From assembly GCA_964036045.1 (NCBI GenBank), contig OZ038381.1:110472922-110536921 (forward strand): DNA of 64,000 nucleotides, given 5' to 3'. Below are positions 10,141 through 20,590 of this stretch, piece by piece; positions within the stretch are counted from its first letter, which is position 1, and each line of letters begins with the position of its first letter. Source of the stretch: Eutreptiella sp. 'Long Island Sound 2002' (taxonomy: Eukaryota; Euglenozoa; Euglenophyceae; Eutreptiales; Eutreptiaceae). The position numbers were made by a program, and so were the translations under genes. Below the pieces are notes generated by a model. The model ran no database searches. It was not told where the DNA came from and saw only the letters and a program-made list of their open reading frames with translations.

Positions 10141-10340
10141 AAACAGGCTGGAAATGCACAGACAGGTGCCGTAACAGACTTTCAGCGTCAAAACGGGCTG
10201 CAAATGCACAAACAGGTTCACTAACAGAGTTTTACGGTCAAAACAGGCTGTAACTGCACAAACAGGCTTGTTAACAGACGTCTACCATCAAAACAGGTTG
10301 CAAATGCACAAACAGGCTCACCAACAAACGAAACACGCTT
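10141..10340. repeat. 50-bp minisatellite, four units
   Basis: Units begin at 10141, 10191, 10241 and 10291 with AAACAGGCTG and run at exactly 50-base spacing, with a degenerate fifth unit after 10330. A related pair of units occurs at about 12068-12130, inside a predicted intron. Both places are noncoding parts of minus-strand genes. Confidence 0.85.
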
Positions 10341-10429
10341 GAACTGCACAAACAGGCAGAAACACAAGGCATGGCGACAGGGTTCAAGATGAAATTCTTC
10401 CCAGTCCTGGGTCGGTGCACAAATTCTGG

Positions 10430-10635
10430 TCTGGCACGGGGGGGGGGGGGGGGGGTGCAGAAATTGTTGTCCGGCGGGGGGGGGGGTGCAGAAATTCTGG
10501 TCTGGCAGGGGGGGGGGGGTGCAGAAATTGTGGTGTGGCAAGGGGGGGGGTGCAGAAATTTTGGTCTGCCACAGGGTTGCAAAAATTCTGGTCTGGCAGG
10601 GCGGGGCGGGGGGTTCAGAAATTCTGGTCTGTCAA
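10430..10635. repeat. Poly-G minisatellite
   Basis: Five to six units each consisting of a run of 8-18 G followed by GTGCAGAAATTNTGGTCTGGCA. The G runs could form G-quadruplexes on the plus strand. It lies in a noncoding gap between two minus-strand genes; frames through it give only proline- or glycine-rich strings. Confidence 0.85.
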
Positions 10636-10783
10636 CGTCGCGTAGCCATAGAGCGTGTTGTGTGTGTGCACACTGAAGGCATACCGGTTCAATGATCTTG
10701 TGAAGGTCACAATTACTCATAGTCTCCACCATGCTGTAGAATTTAAAGGCGGCCATACTGCTGTGTCCCATGCATCCCATGCG

Positions 10784-12395
10784 TCAAGCCCAATTCGGTT
10801 CTGCCGGCGCGTTGATAATGATGATGCCAAGCAGCCCAAATAGCAACGTTAGCGTCCACAGGCCCTCTGCATCCTCCATAACCTCCGTGTAGTGCTCTGC
10901 GTCGCCACCAGGCCAGATCAAGGTGTACCACTGGGCTAACAGTGTCCAAGTGTCCCAAGTGTCCCAAGTGTCCCGCTCCACATCTGGGTGGTGAGCCTCC
11001 TCAAATTGGGTGCGCAATTCCTGTCGCGTTGTATCCAACGGTGGCTTCTGTTGTGCACTGCCCCACCACTCTGACTGAACTCGATCAAACACATGTGCCC
11101 ATTTCCACAAGGCGAGTCGCGCAATACGGGAGTCCAGTGCACCAAGCTGCTGTGGACCATGATCATAATCACTTGCCTCATTGGACCAAAGAGTGGCCTC
11201 TGCACCCGTTCCATAAACGTGACCGATGGCTGCCATTTTCAGTCGTGCCCGGCCCGCTCTGGAACTTGGGAGTTGTACAAGCACGCCCAGGATGGCCGCA
11301 TTTGCTGTTCCCTGCGCTCTTGCAAACGTCTCCATTGGGTCGGTGCCGTTGCTCTTCTTCGTCCTCTTCGGTGTGTGGTTCACACCACACCACACAACAG
11401 GCAGCACACTCCAGGAGAACTTGGGCTGCCCATCCTCCGCCGACCACACGTGGGTCCAATTGCAAACAGAGCCCAGGGCATCGGCAATAAAGTGAGCAAC
11501 GCAAGCAGGCATGCCGCGGGGGTTGCACATGGCCTCGAACAGCTCCCTACTGCTGACCGGATGTAGGCCGAGCTGCAGGAATTTGTCGCCCTCAGCAATT
11601 GTCAGTATCGATAGTAGCAAAACAACGTACATGTAAATGTCTTTCTCAGCTGGATTGTCCTCATCCACGGGCGCATCAGGAGACAAACCCATCCGGTCTT
11701 GAGCAGCAACCCCTGCCATCAGCAGTGCAAGGTAAAATGCACCCATTGCGTTTCTGGTGTGAACACTGAAGTATTGGACTGCCTCAGCGTCAATCCGCTC
11801 AAGGACAGGTCGTACACATTCATCTTGGACCATGATCTGCACGTAGGCATTGCTCTTGGGGTCCTGTTGAGCTTGGGCCTGCAGACCATCGAGGACTTTC
11901 GACAGCCAGTCTGCTGGCCACTGCGCTGGGGGCGGTGGTATGATGGCGGGGGTGGCATCGAATTCCGCCAAAAGATCGATGACGGGGTTCACATCCGGCA
12001 CATCGTCGCTTGCCCCATCTGTAACATCCGAAGGATAAAGCAAGATCCTGAAACAACAACATCTTACCCTCCAAACAGGCTGGAAATGCACAAATAGGCT
12101 CACTAACAGCATTTTACCGTCCAAACAGGCTGCTAACAACATCTTACCTTCTAATCAGGTTAGAAATGGTAGTGTACACGGGCACACGCACACCAGCAGG
12201 AGATTCGAATTTGACTCTGTCGTCAGTCACATCACGTACCGATCCGTCAGGCCAAATGCACGTGTGCTTCAGCACGTTCATGTCATCCCGGAATGAGACC
12301 CCGCAGTGGATGCCATCGTCCGGGCTCCCCCATGCCCCGTTGATCCCCATGATGGACACCAGCACGGGCGGTTCGTACATGCGTCGCTCAGCCAT
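10784..12395 (-). CDS. Unknown two-exon protein, 503 aa
   Basis: Exon 1 is 12148-12395 (ATG at 12393-12395), exon 2 is 10784-12047. The donor is AGAAG|GTAAGAT and the acceptor TGTTGTTTCAG|GATC. Splicing joins a codon in phase 2 and gives 1512 coding bases ending in TGA, an exact multiple of three, which strongly supports the model. The protein begins MAERRMYEPPVLVSIMG. It has an extended middle region with hydrophobic stretches (IYMYVVLLLSILTIAEGD), a 3-residue repeat (DTWDTWDTW, encoded by 9-bp units near 10945-10975), and a hydrophobic C terminus (LWTLTLLFGLLGIIIINAP). No family was recognised. It lies just downstream of a transposase-like gene on the same strand and may be its second ORF or a later exon. 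Confidence 0.5.
12048..12147 (-). other. Intron (100 bp)
   Basis: Minus-strand GT at 12147-12146 (AAG|GTAAGAT) and AG at 12049-12048 (GTTGTTTCAG|G). It contains one and a half units of the 50-bp minisatellite seen at 10141-10340. Removing it keeps the reading frame. Confidence 0.65.
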
Positions 12396-12404
12396 CCTAC
12401 TGCA

Positions 12405-13895
12405 CTAAAACTGCAAATCAGCGAGCATGCATGCACTATATCCCGAGGCAGACCAGTCACCCAAGTGTCGTAAGCATCGAAGCGTGCGCGAGCGTTGCGG
12501 GCCACGTGAACCTCTCTCCCTTCCAAGGGGACGCGTAACAACATCAGCACCCAAGTGACTATGCTGTACATAATCACCTGGCAGAACCCCACTTGTGCTC
12601 CCTTCCACTGCCCGTGTGTGGACAGTTTAATTTCTGCCTTCAGCGGCCTCCAGCGGCCCTCAAGGCCGTGGCAGAAAAAGGGGTAGCGGGTACCCAACCG
12701 TTGCAAAAACTGGGGCACGTGCACCGTCTAGACATGTGTCCAGGGTGTGCCCTTTGCACGCAAAGAATGCATGATCTCTCGCAGTGTGCCGGCAGCCCGT
12801 GCCACATCAGCCACCTGCTGAGGTTGCGCAACAGGTGTGTTTGCAACAGCAACCATCTTTGCTATATTTGCAAACATGGCCCGCAGCAGCTGACGCAACT
12901 GAACATCGGCACCCTTATGGCGCCACATGTGGTTCCGCAACTCTGTATCCAGCAGGGTGCACATGCGGCCCCAACCACCCTCACGGTAGAATGTTAATGC
13001 ATTGGTGATTGAGCGCTGCTGTGCAGTACTATCACCATCCTCAACGCCCGGAACGTCCAACGCTAAACGCCGCTCAACGGGGTCCCACCGTGTTTGAGTC
13101 CAACCGGCGATATCCAACATCATACTTTTCACCAACGGCAACTGCACTGTGAATAGTACGTTTGTGAACCGTGTGCACAATCAATGCCCACCTGCGTAAT
13201 GGGCAGCCCTGGTAGCAAGGTGTCCTGACCCATAGCCATTGCTCTCACGGGTGCATCATATGATGCGACCTTAGTTGGTGTGGCGGTGCAGTACGGGCAT
13301 GGGCATCGAAAATCTAGTTGGGACCCCGGTGCGTCGCGAGCAGTCAACTTGTAAAGCAGCATATGGTCCCCACACACAAACACCCTAACCACGGTTTGCC
13401 ACGTATTTGGACAACGGCACCATCCATCGTTCGAATGTCCGCAGGTAGGTTAATGTGGTTAAGTATGGTGCGTAATGTTTCACGGCTGTCGTAACCACGA
13501 TATATGGAGCACACAAAATGCCGTGGTGGCGAGTGCTCACCAACATTTAACATGCCACCACATGGGCTGATCGTGGTCGCAACGACGTGTGATTTCCATA
13601 ACGGCACGCCGTCCAAACCCACGCGTACCCATAGTTCACCGGTACGGTACATGTCTACCTTTTCCTTTTCCCACACATTGGACACTTGCATTGCTTGCAG
13701 TTGTAGACTTAAAGCAGATGGAACAGGCACCCAGGCAACGGGACAACTAGCCAACTCCGCAGATTCAACGGGCAACCGGCCAGCCCACCAATTCCATGTC
13801 TTTTCGATACATGACCAGCGCACATTCCGTGTTATATTGTCACGTAGCTGTTGAAAGCCCGTTCGCAACACCAACCGCAGCCGGCACAAATCCAA
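12405..13895 (-). pseudogene. DDE-transposase-like gene, frame-broken
   Basis: Minus-strand fragments that read as one protein if two frame changes (near 13395 and near 13170) and one stop (TAG at 12728-12730) are allowed. The pieces are 13344-13895, 13129-13392, 12728-13180 and 12405-12724. Successive landmarks are VRVGLDGVPLWKSHVVAT, FVCGDHMLLY, CPCPYC and GIDCAH. The order Asp-Gly-x-Pro-Leu, then Cys-x-Asp-His, then a CxxC pair, then a Cys/His pair resembles uncharacterised DDE/RNase H-fold transposases I have seen in animals and protists; this is recall, not a search. The broken frames fit either decay or base-calling errors. The N-terminal exon may be the open frame at 14423-15190. Confidence 0.4.
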
Positions 13896-13983
13896 ACTTT
13901 ACTTCCATGTGGCCCGCATATGTTGTGAATCAGTTGGCGCACGACGGACAATCACACAATTATTATCCCAAGTGTCTACTTCA

Positions 13984-14118
13984 CGTGCCTGAGGAGGTAG
14001 CCCCCATTGCACTTGTGGATGTTCCTCACGTGCCCGAACAGGTAGCCCCCATTGCACCTGTGGCAGATTCGAGCCCGGGAAAGGTTAGTGTGACCTCCTC
14101 GCGCTAAAAACAGGTCAC
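13984..14118 (+). repeat. 45-bp minisatellite units and left arm of a ~97-bp inverted repeat
   Basis: Two tandem 45-bp units at 13984-14073 are followed by unique sequence to 14118. The segment 14022-14118 is the reverse complement of 15203-15301 with only about two or three mismatches. On the plus strand the units encode VPEQVAPIAPV-like peptides. Confidence 0.85.
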
Positions 14119-14422
14119 GGATGGACTTTTTGCGCCCACTCATGATTGTGACACAAAATTGACATCTTGTGGCTATTCCCTGCGCCGTTTTTTTTTTGTT
14201 GGATCCGTCTCGATTTGCTCTCATCATTTCCATGCATGGTTCCATATGTGATAGGGATGGCATGGATGACAAGATACAAAACCCATTTTGCAGGATCAGG
14301 GCCTAAGTGGGATTTGCATGTCAATTAGGCTGCCTCAGTTGCGTAAAGTGAGTGGTGACACGTCTAAAGTCGTGCTGCGTGCATAAAATGCATAATCACA
14401 CGTTCAATTGGCGGTGAATGTA

Positions 14423-15190
14423 CTACTTCCTTGCAGGCTCCCCAATTTGTATTGGTTTTGTCATTGTTTGCATGCCACGGCTCAGTAGAATAGAGGCTAC
14501 TGCCCAAGAGGACATTAAGGGTATCGTGAACCAAATACATGGTGGAACATCCACAGGTGCAATGGGGGCTACCTGTTTGGGCACATGAGGAACATCCACA
14601 GGTGCAATGGGGGCTACCTGTTTGGGCACATGAGGAACATCTTGAGCAGGGGATGCCACTACAGCAGCAACAACCTCAGCATTATTCTCGGGGATGCCGA
14701 GCAAGGTGCTTTCCAAAAGAAAGTCCTCGTCCAAGAGGCCAGGCCCCGCGGGCTTAGAGGCTGGAGCATGTCCACTCAAGATGCCTGCCACTTTGTGAGC
14801 AGTGTCCCTTGATGCTTGGTGATACACCATCATTGTGTTGGACCTTACTTTAAAATACTTAGAAGTCTCGGGCAATGGCAACCCTGAGTTAGCAGCTTTA
14901 GTTGTGGCTGCACGTCGAGCCAAGTCCTTGAACGCCAATTTGCGTTTAAGTACCTTAGAGGCCCATTCAGCAGCGCCCTGGCAAAGTTCTGTGGCACCGC
15001 GTTCCGGGCCAAGCTGGATTGCATGGAATTTGATACGACATTTGAGTTTGTATATCATTCTCTTGCTTTGCTTATTCTCAAAGGGTGCTTTGCTAGGCAA
15101 GGGGGACCCACACCGGACACTTGGGGGGTTCATACAAAGTGGATCATGTTGGTACCCCGGCGTTGGCCGGACAGCCCGTTTTTTTACCAA
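14423..15190 (-). CDS. Unknown basic protein with 15-residue repeats
   Basis: A 255-residue frame on the minus strand, inside a ~97-bp inverted repeat. The N-terminal part is basic (KRMIYKLKCRIKFHAIQLGP, KVLKRKLAFKDLARRAATTK) and could bind nucleic acid. The C-terminal part has two tandem copies of the 15-residue unit DVPHVPKQVAPIAPV, encoded by a 45-bp minisatellite at about 14549-14638. No family was recognised. It may be the N-terminal part of the transposase-like gene to its left on the same strand, in which case the inverted repeats would be internal to that gene. Confidence 0.35.
   Translation of the reverse strand: MVKKRAVRPTPGYQHDPLCMNPPSVRCGSPLPSKAPFENKQSKRMIYKLKCRIKFHAIQLGPERGATELCQGAAEWASKVLKRKLAFKDLARRAATTKAANSGLPLPETSKYFKVRSNTMMVYHQASRDTAHKVAGILSGHAPASKPAGPGLLDEDFLLESTLLGIPENNAEVVAAVVASPAQDVPHVPKQVAPIAPVDVPHVPKQVAPIAPVDVPPCIWFTIPLMSSWAVASILLSRGMQTMTKPIQIGEPARK
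14549..14638. repeat. 45-bp coding minisatellite, two units
   Basis: Two adjacent 45-bp units, identical by eye, with the same core as the units at 13984-14073 but in the opposite orientation. One more unit lies at 15259-15301. Confidence 0.85.
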
Positions 15191-15202
15191 AAGAAAGCGG
15201 GT

Positions 15203-15301
15203 TGTGACCTGTTTTTAGCGCGAGGAGGTCACACTAACCTTTCCAGGGCTCGAATCTGCCACAGGTGCAATGGGGGCTACCTGTTCGGGCAGGTGAGGAA
15301 C
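15203..15301 (-). repeat. Right arm of the ~97-bp inverted repeat
   Basis: Reverse complement of 14022-14118 with about two or three mismatches. On the minus strand it encodes the same VAPIAPVADSSPGKVSVTSS peptide and ends with a possible donor GGAAAG|GTTAGTG. Confidence 0.85.
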
Positions 15302-15975
15302 GTGACAAAATTTGAAGAAGAAATGGGCCCTAGAATCACATTAGTGGCCTTAGCCCAAGGCCAATACTTCGCACCATTGAGCGATTGTGCTCATAGGCGT
15401 TGAAAAAAGTGGGCTTTTCGGTTAAAAAATGAAAATCAACATACGTGGGCTCGTTGCGTGTAGCTTGTTTCGGCGGGTCCGGAAAGAGGTTACAACATGT
15501 CCCGGTATTCGAATATAAGAGACCCATTGACACTTGGAAAAGTACACTTTAAGAGACCCAAGCCTTTGGCTCCGGGTGAAAAAATTAAGAGACCCGGCTC
15601 TACTATCGGGGGGGGGCGGAGTAGTTTAGCGTCCAACGAACAAGGTGACATGGGTGGCCTCTCAGGCTATGATTTTTCCATGTGGTGCATGGTGATACAC
15701 ACGCGTGCGTATCCTGAGTAACTGTTGCATGCAAAAACCGACGCGACAATGCGTACATTGTTCACAAAACTTTCGGTGTCAAATCTATAGAAGGCACATT
15801 TTTTGAAAAAAGTTTGGTACAAGTGACTTGAGCATAGGCTGACCAACATTTGGAATAGCGAGAGGTGACGAGTGATAGGGGTTGAAGGAGTGCGGATGGC
15901 GAACATAGTAGCCGAGGTAGCCTAGGCCCCACCCCCACCCAAGCCTGTGGCATTATGTGCGCCTCCGGCTCATCG
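15302..15975. other. No gene recognised
   Basis: AT-richer than the flanks, with short frames only and a poly-G run near 15610. The minus strand after the DUF350-like exon was searched by eye for a following exon and none was convincing. Confidence 0.4.
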
Positions 15976-15981
15976 ACACAC

Positions 15982-16184
15982 CTCCTTGTCATCTTGCTCA
16001 CTTAAGACGCCCCATACCACAAGTCCAATAGCCATGATGAAACCACTAAAAGTGAGGCAAACGGCTTTGTTGTCTTTGTCCACAAGCTCTTGGTTAATGT
16101 TAAAACTCCTTTCGAATATCTTGAACCAAAAGTGGAAGATATACTTGGCGCACGGGAAAATGATAAGCAAGATTCCAATGTACA
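15982..16184 (-). CDS. DUF350-like membrane protein exon
   Basis: A 203-bp candidate exon. The acceptor TTTTACCCTTCCTTGCAG ends at 16185 and the donor AAGGAG|GTGTGT begins at 15981, both well formed. It encodes a hydrophobic helix (YIGILLIIFPCAKYIFHFWF), then FNINQELVDKDNKAVCLTFS, then a second helix (GFIMAIGLVVWGVL). The order helix, N-x-x-x-E-L-x-x-x-D-N-x-A-V, helix is the pattern I know from DUF350 integral membrane proteins, whose biochemical role is unknown. Neighbouring exons were not found, so this may be part of a host gene with longer introns or a gene remnant. It could be coincidental, but both splice sites and the motif agree. Confidence 0.45.
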
Positions 16185-16189
16185 CTGCA

Positions 16190-17446
16190 AGGAAGGGTAA
16201 AATGAAACTCTCAGAACACAACACATAACGGATGGCAGCAAGAACGCAACGTGGGTCAAAACATCCACCGCTCCATCACCATATTACATTCAAAGGTGTG
16301 TTATTATTGCCTTTTGCATAGCTCACCTGCATGCAAATGTTCGGCAACTCCAAAGGGCAGCCAATGAATTCATGTGCCACAGTCAACAAAATATAACCTC
16401 CACACAAACGGCGGCGAGCATTGAACTAACACACCCAGTGACTCCCAATTATAAAATATCTCGGCAGCAGGTTTGGATTCAACAAGGCTACCACCCCATT
16501 CTCTCAGATTAGTTGACATCTTGAAGCAAATGGGATTTCCACAAGGATTCCCCGGTGCTATGACGACATAATGGCAAGGTGTTCAACAAAACTTGAAAGT
16601 TGTGGCGCGAGAGAGGTAAACATTGCATGTGGCCTCATTTCAAACCATGCACGTTTGGGGGGCTGGAGGGTAAGAAGGCTAGAGGGTTTGAGTGAGCAAT
16701 CAAGTCAAAGTATATCACACTAGGTGAAAGTTTTACTCATGGGGGCGTTAGCTTCTACCTCCAACCCCACGTCAAGTTTAACATTACGAGCGGCTACCGT
16801 GGGCTCTCTTTTTTTTCGTCTATTGACATGCACTTCGTGGGACACATTGAGTGGAAATCATGACTCCATTTGTCCAAATCCTGAAAGAGACCCAGCTTCT
16901 CCAAACGTGGCTGTGTATTCCGAACCACGTTGTGTCCGGATTTGAAGAGGTTCACGACAACTTTGTTCAAAGCTTTTCTAGAAGCCTGAACCCGGCTAGC
17001 GCGGTAAATCACACGGTCGTGGAGGCGAGGCCCAACACCCAAACGTATGGCAGAATTTGCGCAACCCCGCAAGCGGCTCCGTTGGAGCTATTTTTTTTTT
17101 ATGGTTGCGGAGCTTAGATCTGGGGCACGAATAGGGTCTCTCGGTTTTTTGAATCCCGACGCTAGACCATCTAGGGCAGCCTTGCACACGCAGTGTTGGG
17201 CTGACTAATTCAGAATGGACAGTTTGTGACTGAAGCTTAAGGTGAAAAGCCCCTATCTAGGGCAACTTTCGGTCTGGCTTTTTCGAGCCGGTTTCCTCCC
17301 GATAGGATTATTCATGGTAGGAAAGTACTTGAAGGGCAGGGACAGGAGCACCAGGAGCTTAAGACAGATTCTCTGTTGACGGCTTGTTAGGACTTTTGTT
17401 GCCGGCAGTTGGCGGTTAGTCCTGTCGAAACATTTATCTTAGTATT
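16190..17446. other. No gene recognised
   Basis: AT-rich intergenic DNA next to the MULE. The longest minus-strand frame (16794-17072) is basic (VIYRASRVQASRKALNKVVV) but shows no recognisable family. Poly-T runs occur at 16809-16816 and about 17091-17100. Confidence 0.4.
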
Positions 17447-17455
17447 GTGCACAGG
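17447..17455 (+). repeat. 9-bp target site duplication of the MULE, left copy
   Basis: GTGCACAGG directly before the left TIR; the identical nonamer follows the right TIR at 22465-22473. Nine-base duplications are characteristic of the Mutator superfamily. Confidence 0.9.
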
Positions 17456-17545
17456 GGCAAGTGTTATCCGCAGAAATGCGTTTTTCTGCGGATAAGGGCT
17501 TATCCGCAGAAATGTCTGCGGCGGTCGGATTTCTGGCAGAAAAAA
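17456..17545 (+). repeat. MULE left terminal inverted repeat
   Basis: 17456-17512 is the exact reverse complement of 22408-22464, followed by a diverged stretch and a further shared CGGATTTCTGGCAGAAAAA. Inside it, TTATCCGCAGAAA occurs three times in alternating orientation (17464-17476, 17483-17495 reversed, 17500-17512), so the TIR can itself form a hairpin. Confidence 0.92.
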
Positions 17546-17679
17546 GGGAAATTGAGCAGATTTTTTGGGGAAATGCCAGATCAGAGCTGTCTGTACTGGT
17601 GACTGCCTGTTGGATGACATGCCTGAACACACATTTCATTCTGTTTCTGAATTGCAGAATTTTTGGGTGAATTGTCACT

Positions 17680-20374
17680 ATGCCACCCATTAGAAGAAAA
17701 ATCATTGATGTTGATTGCTTGAGTGATAGTTCACCTTATAAGCCAAAAGTTAAAGAAGAGTCCGATGATGATGTGGAGGAAGTGAAGGTGGAGGTTGGTG
17801 CGGATGAAGTTGAGAGCGATGTTGAGCCTCAAGATGATTACAATGGGCTGTCGGACTCCGATGAGTCGGATTTTGCTCAAGATGTTGCCGATGCTAGTGA
17901 AGACATTGGAGATATAGGTGATGATGATGAAGAAGATATTGAAGAAACCCCCCCGAGTAGTGGTGGTGACCAGGACAAGGTTGAGCCATTGATCAAAGTT
18001 GGTGACATCTTGGGCAAGACCAAGGACAGTGTGAGAGCAGAGGTATTGCTACCTACTGCAATATCTCGTTGATGTGTCACCCTTTTCCTTGGGTTGCCCC
18101 CATTGTTCGTATTATTCCTCCTCCAGATTCGCCGTAGGCTGGGCTACCCGTTGAGTACTAGTACATCGTCCAAGGATTACCTATATCTACAATGCCCTTA
18201 CGCGGTAAAGTGGCGTCCGGATACCCGGGGAGCTAGTGGTGGAGGTGATGTGGACAAGTCGAGGAACAGGACGACCAAACGTCGGAAGCCTGGAGACAAG
18301 CCAGCCGACACGGAGCCTGAGGTTGTGGAGGAACTGCCGGATGAAAGCACCGAGGCCAAGAATTCAAAACTCCAGTGCCCTTGTCGCATTGGTCTAAAAT
18401 TCCGAGAGGAATCGTGGCATGTGCAAAAGCTGGACTTGACCCACAAAGGCCACAAGCTACTCTCCGCTCGTGCAGTAGCTCGGGAGCAGCGGTGTATCAA
18501 GCCCGAGTGGGTTGCAATGATAAAGGACCACGGTGCGTTGGGTTTGTCTCCCTCCACCTGCCTGGAACTTTTGGAAAAATATTTTGGGGATGCTTTCCGC
18601 AATGCTAAAATTGAGCCGCGGGAGATCTGTAATTTGTACTATAAGCATGGCTATAAGGCTGCCACCGATTGCCATGAATTGGTGAGGCGCCTTCGCGAAA
18701 AGCAAAAGGAGGACCCCCGTTGGGTTGTGGAGGTGGAAAAAGAACCTGGTACAAACCGCTTGACTCACTTGTTCTGGATGACCCCCAGTCAAGTTGAGGC
18801 GGCCTCAAGGTTCAATTACCTTGTTATCCATGACAATACATACAATTGCAACATGTTTTTCCATCTTGGTTGTTTTACGACAATCAATGAGCATGGGAAA
18901 TCGTTGCTAGTGGGCCAAGCACTGGTTCTCAGGGAAAGGGACTGTGACTACGAGTGGCAAGTGACCCAATGGCTAAGGCACACTCCCAGTGCCCCCAAGG
19001 TTTTGATGACGGATGCTGACCCTGCTTGTGCCAAGGCTGTCCGAACACTGTTGTTGGGCACCAAGCACCTTTGGTGCATTTGGCACATCATGGAGAACAT
19101 CCGCAAGAAAATGGCTCGTAGGCTTGGGAAGCATGGCTTCCAAAACTTCATGAGTCGTTTCCATGACCTCCGTAAGGAGGTGAATATAAAAGCCTTTGAG
19201 GAGGGTTGGGCTGCCTTGCTTGCATCTCTCTTACCTACGCATCAATGGGCTTACACGTACCTCCACAACACGTGGGGGGGGGAACATTGTAAGTACTGGG
19301 CCACATGTTATCACATTGACCTCTTCACCAATGGCATCCAAAGTTCACAGAGAGGGGAGAACACGAACAGGTGGGTGAAGGCTCTTTGTTCAAAGGTTCG
19401 GAAACGTTGTTGTGTCAATAAGATTTTCCACGGGGTGTGCTGGCCTTCCCCAACATTTGGCTTTCTTCGATCCCCTTGTCGATGGAAGTGAAGTGTTGGG
19501 TTACAAACAATTTGTTTGTACATGTGGTCATCAACGGTTGGGTGAGCCATGCCGCCACTATTTTGCAGTCCTGCAACGAGGAACGATACCCGTGTATTTC
19601 CACATCGGTTTGTTCCATGAGCAATGGTTTGTGAAACAACCTACTTTTGTTGCCCAAGTGCCCATGGTCCAACCATCCCAGCCACATTTGCCTGTTGTTG
19701 AGTGCTTGGTGTCGCGTCCTTTGCCAACTGCAACTCGCGATGTTCCCGTGCTTGAGATGCCACCATCCATTGATGAGAATCGAACGGATGAGGCCATAGT
19801 AGCCAACAAAGGTAGGATGTTTAACAACCTCTTAGCTTTGGCCCGCAAGGTCATTACTGCGGCGGTGGATGCCGGTCCAGAGTCATGTGCGCATTTGGAG
19901 TCTGGCTTGCATGCTCTTGGTGCTACGATTGGTGCCCCACCTCCCCCGGATGTTGCAAACCCACCTACACTTCCCAAGCGTGCGCGTGGCGGTCGGGGCA
20001 ATGGTGGTCGTGGGGGTGGGGGTGGTGCAAAGCGGCAACGGACGGACACTGCTTCCACAAGTGCACCACCCTCAGAGGATACGATCCCGTCCAATCCTGT
20101 GCCCGCACCATACCCCGGCCCTCCCCCCACGACAACTCCGGTCATTCCTCTCACTGTAGCTCCTCTGCAGAATGCTTCCGTGGTGCCACCGCTAGCACCC
20201 TTGACTCCTCAATTCTTCGACACCATGGGCATGGCATCGGCCTCTCAACCTTTTGTTGCTCCGGCAGGCCTGTCTCAATCTTGCACGCAGCCGTTGTGGC
20301 AACCCGCGGCCTTCCCGCTTCCTTTCAACGGGCCGATGCCGCCATACATGTCTCCTCACCATCTCTTGGGGTAA
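17680..20374 (+). CDS. MULE transposase (MURA/FAR1-like) with SWIM finger
   Basis: Cut-and-paste transposase. Exon 1 is 17680-18042 (acidic, from ATG 17680). An 84-bp intron at 18043-18126 (AGAG|GTATTG ... CCTCCTCCAG|ATTC) removes a TGA and keeps the frame. Exon 2 has an N-terminal zinc-binding region (QCPYAVKW ... LQCPCRIGLKF ... HKGHKL) and the DDE core: Asp in HDNTY (18832-18834), Asp in LMTDADPAC (19012-19014), CIWHI, and Glu in QRGENTNRW (19357-19359). Between about 19380 and 19490 the coding frame changes, and the second frame continues with a SWIM finger (CTCGHQRLGEPCRH, about 19516-19560) and a Pro-rich tail to TAA at 20372-20374. No clean intron explains the switch, so a one-base frameshift is possible. 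Confidence 0.88.
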
Positions 20375-20559
20375 GGCTGTGCAACTGTACAGCAACAGCC
20401 GGTGCTCAACGTTGCTTGTGTACGTCTACACACAAATGGTATGAGCGCCACCTCCATTGCACGCTGCAATCGGATATGTTGTTCTTCAATGCAACCGAGA
20501 TTGCATTGCATTTCACTATCTTATGACGTCATCTTCTCAATGTGTCCAATCCATTTCAT

Positions 20560-20576
20560 GTACCATGGTGCAACAA
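20560..20576 (+). repeat. 17-bp inverted repeat bounding the array, left
   Basis: GTACCATGGTGCAACAA; its exact reverse complement lies at 22028-22044. The pair brackets the ~202-bp tandem array. Confidence 0.85.
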
Positions 20577-20590
20577 CACCCCCCCCCCGG

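Noticed and set aside
13984-14638. CRISPR-like array (repeated 45-bp units)
   Set aside because: Units are contiguous without unique spacers, are coding, and the DNA is eukaryotic.
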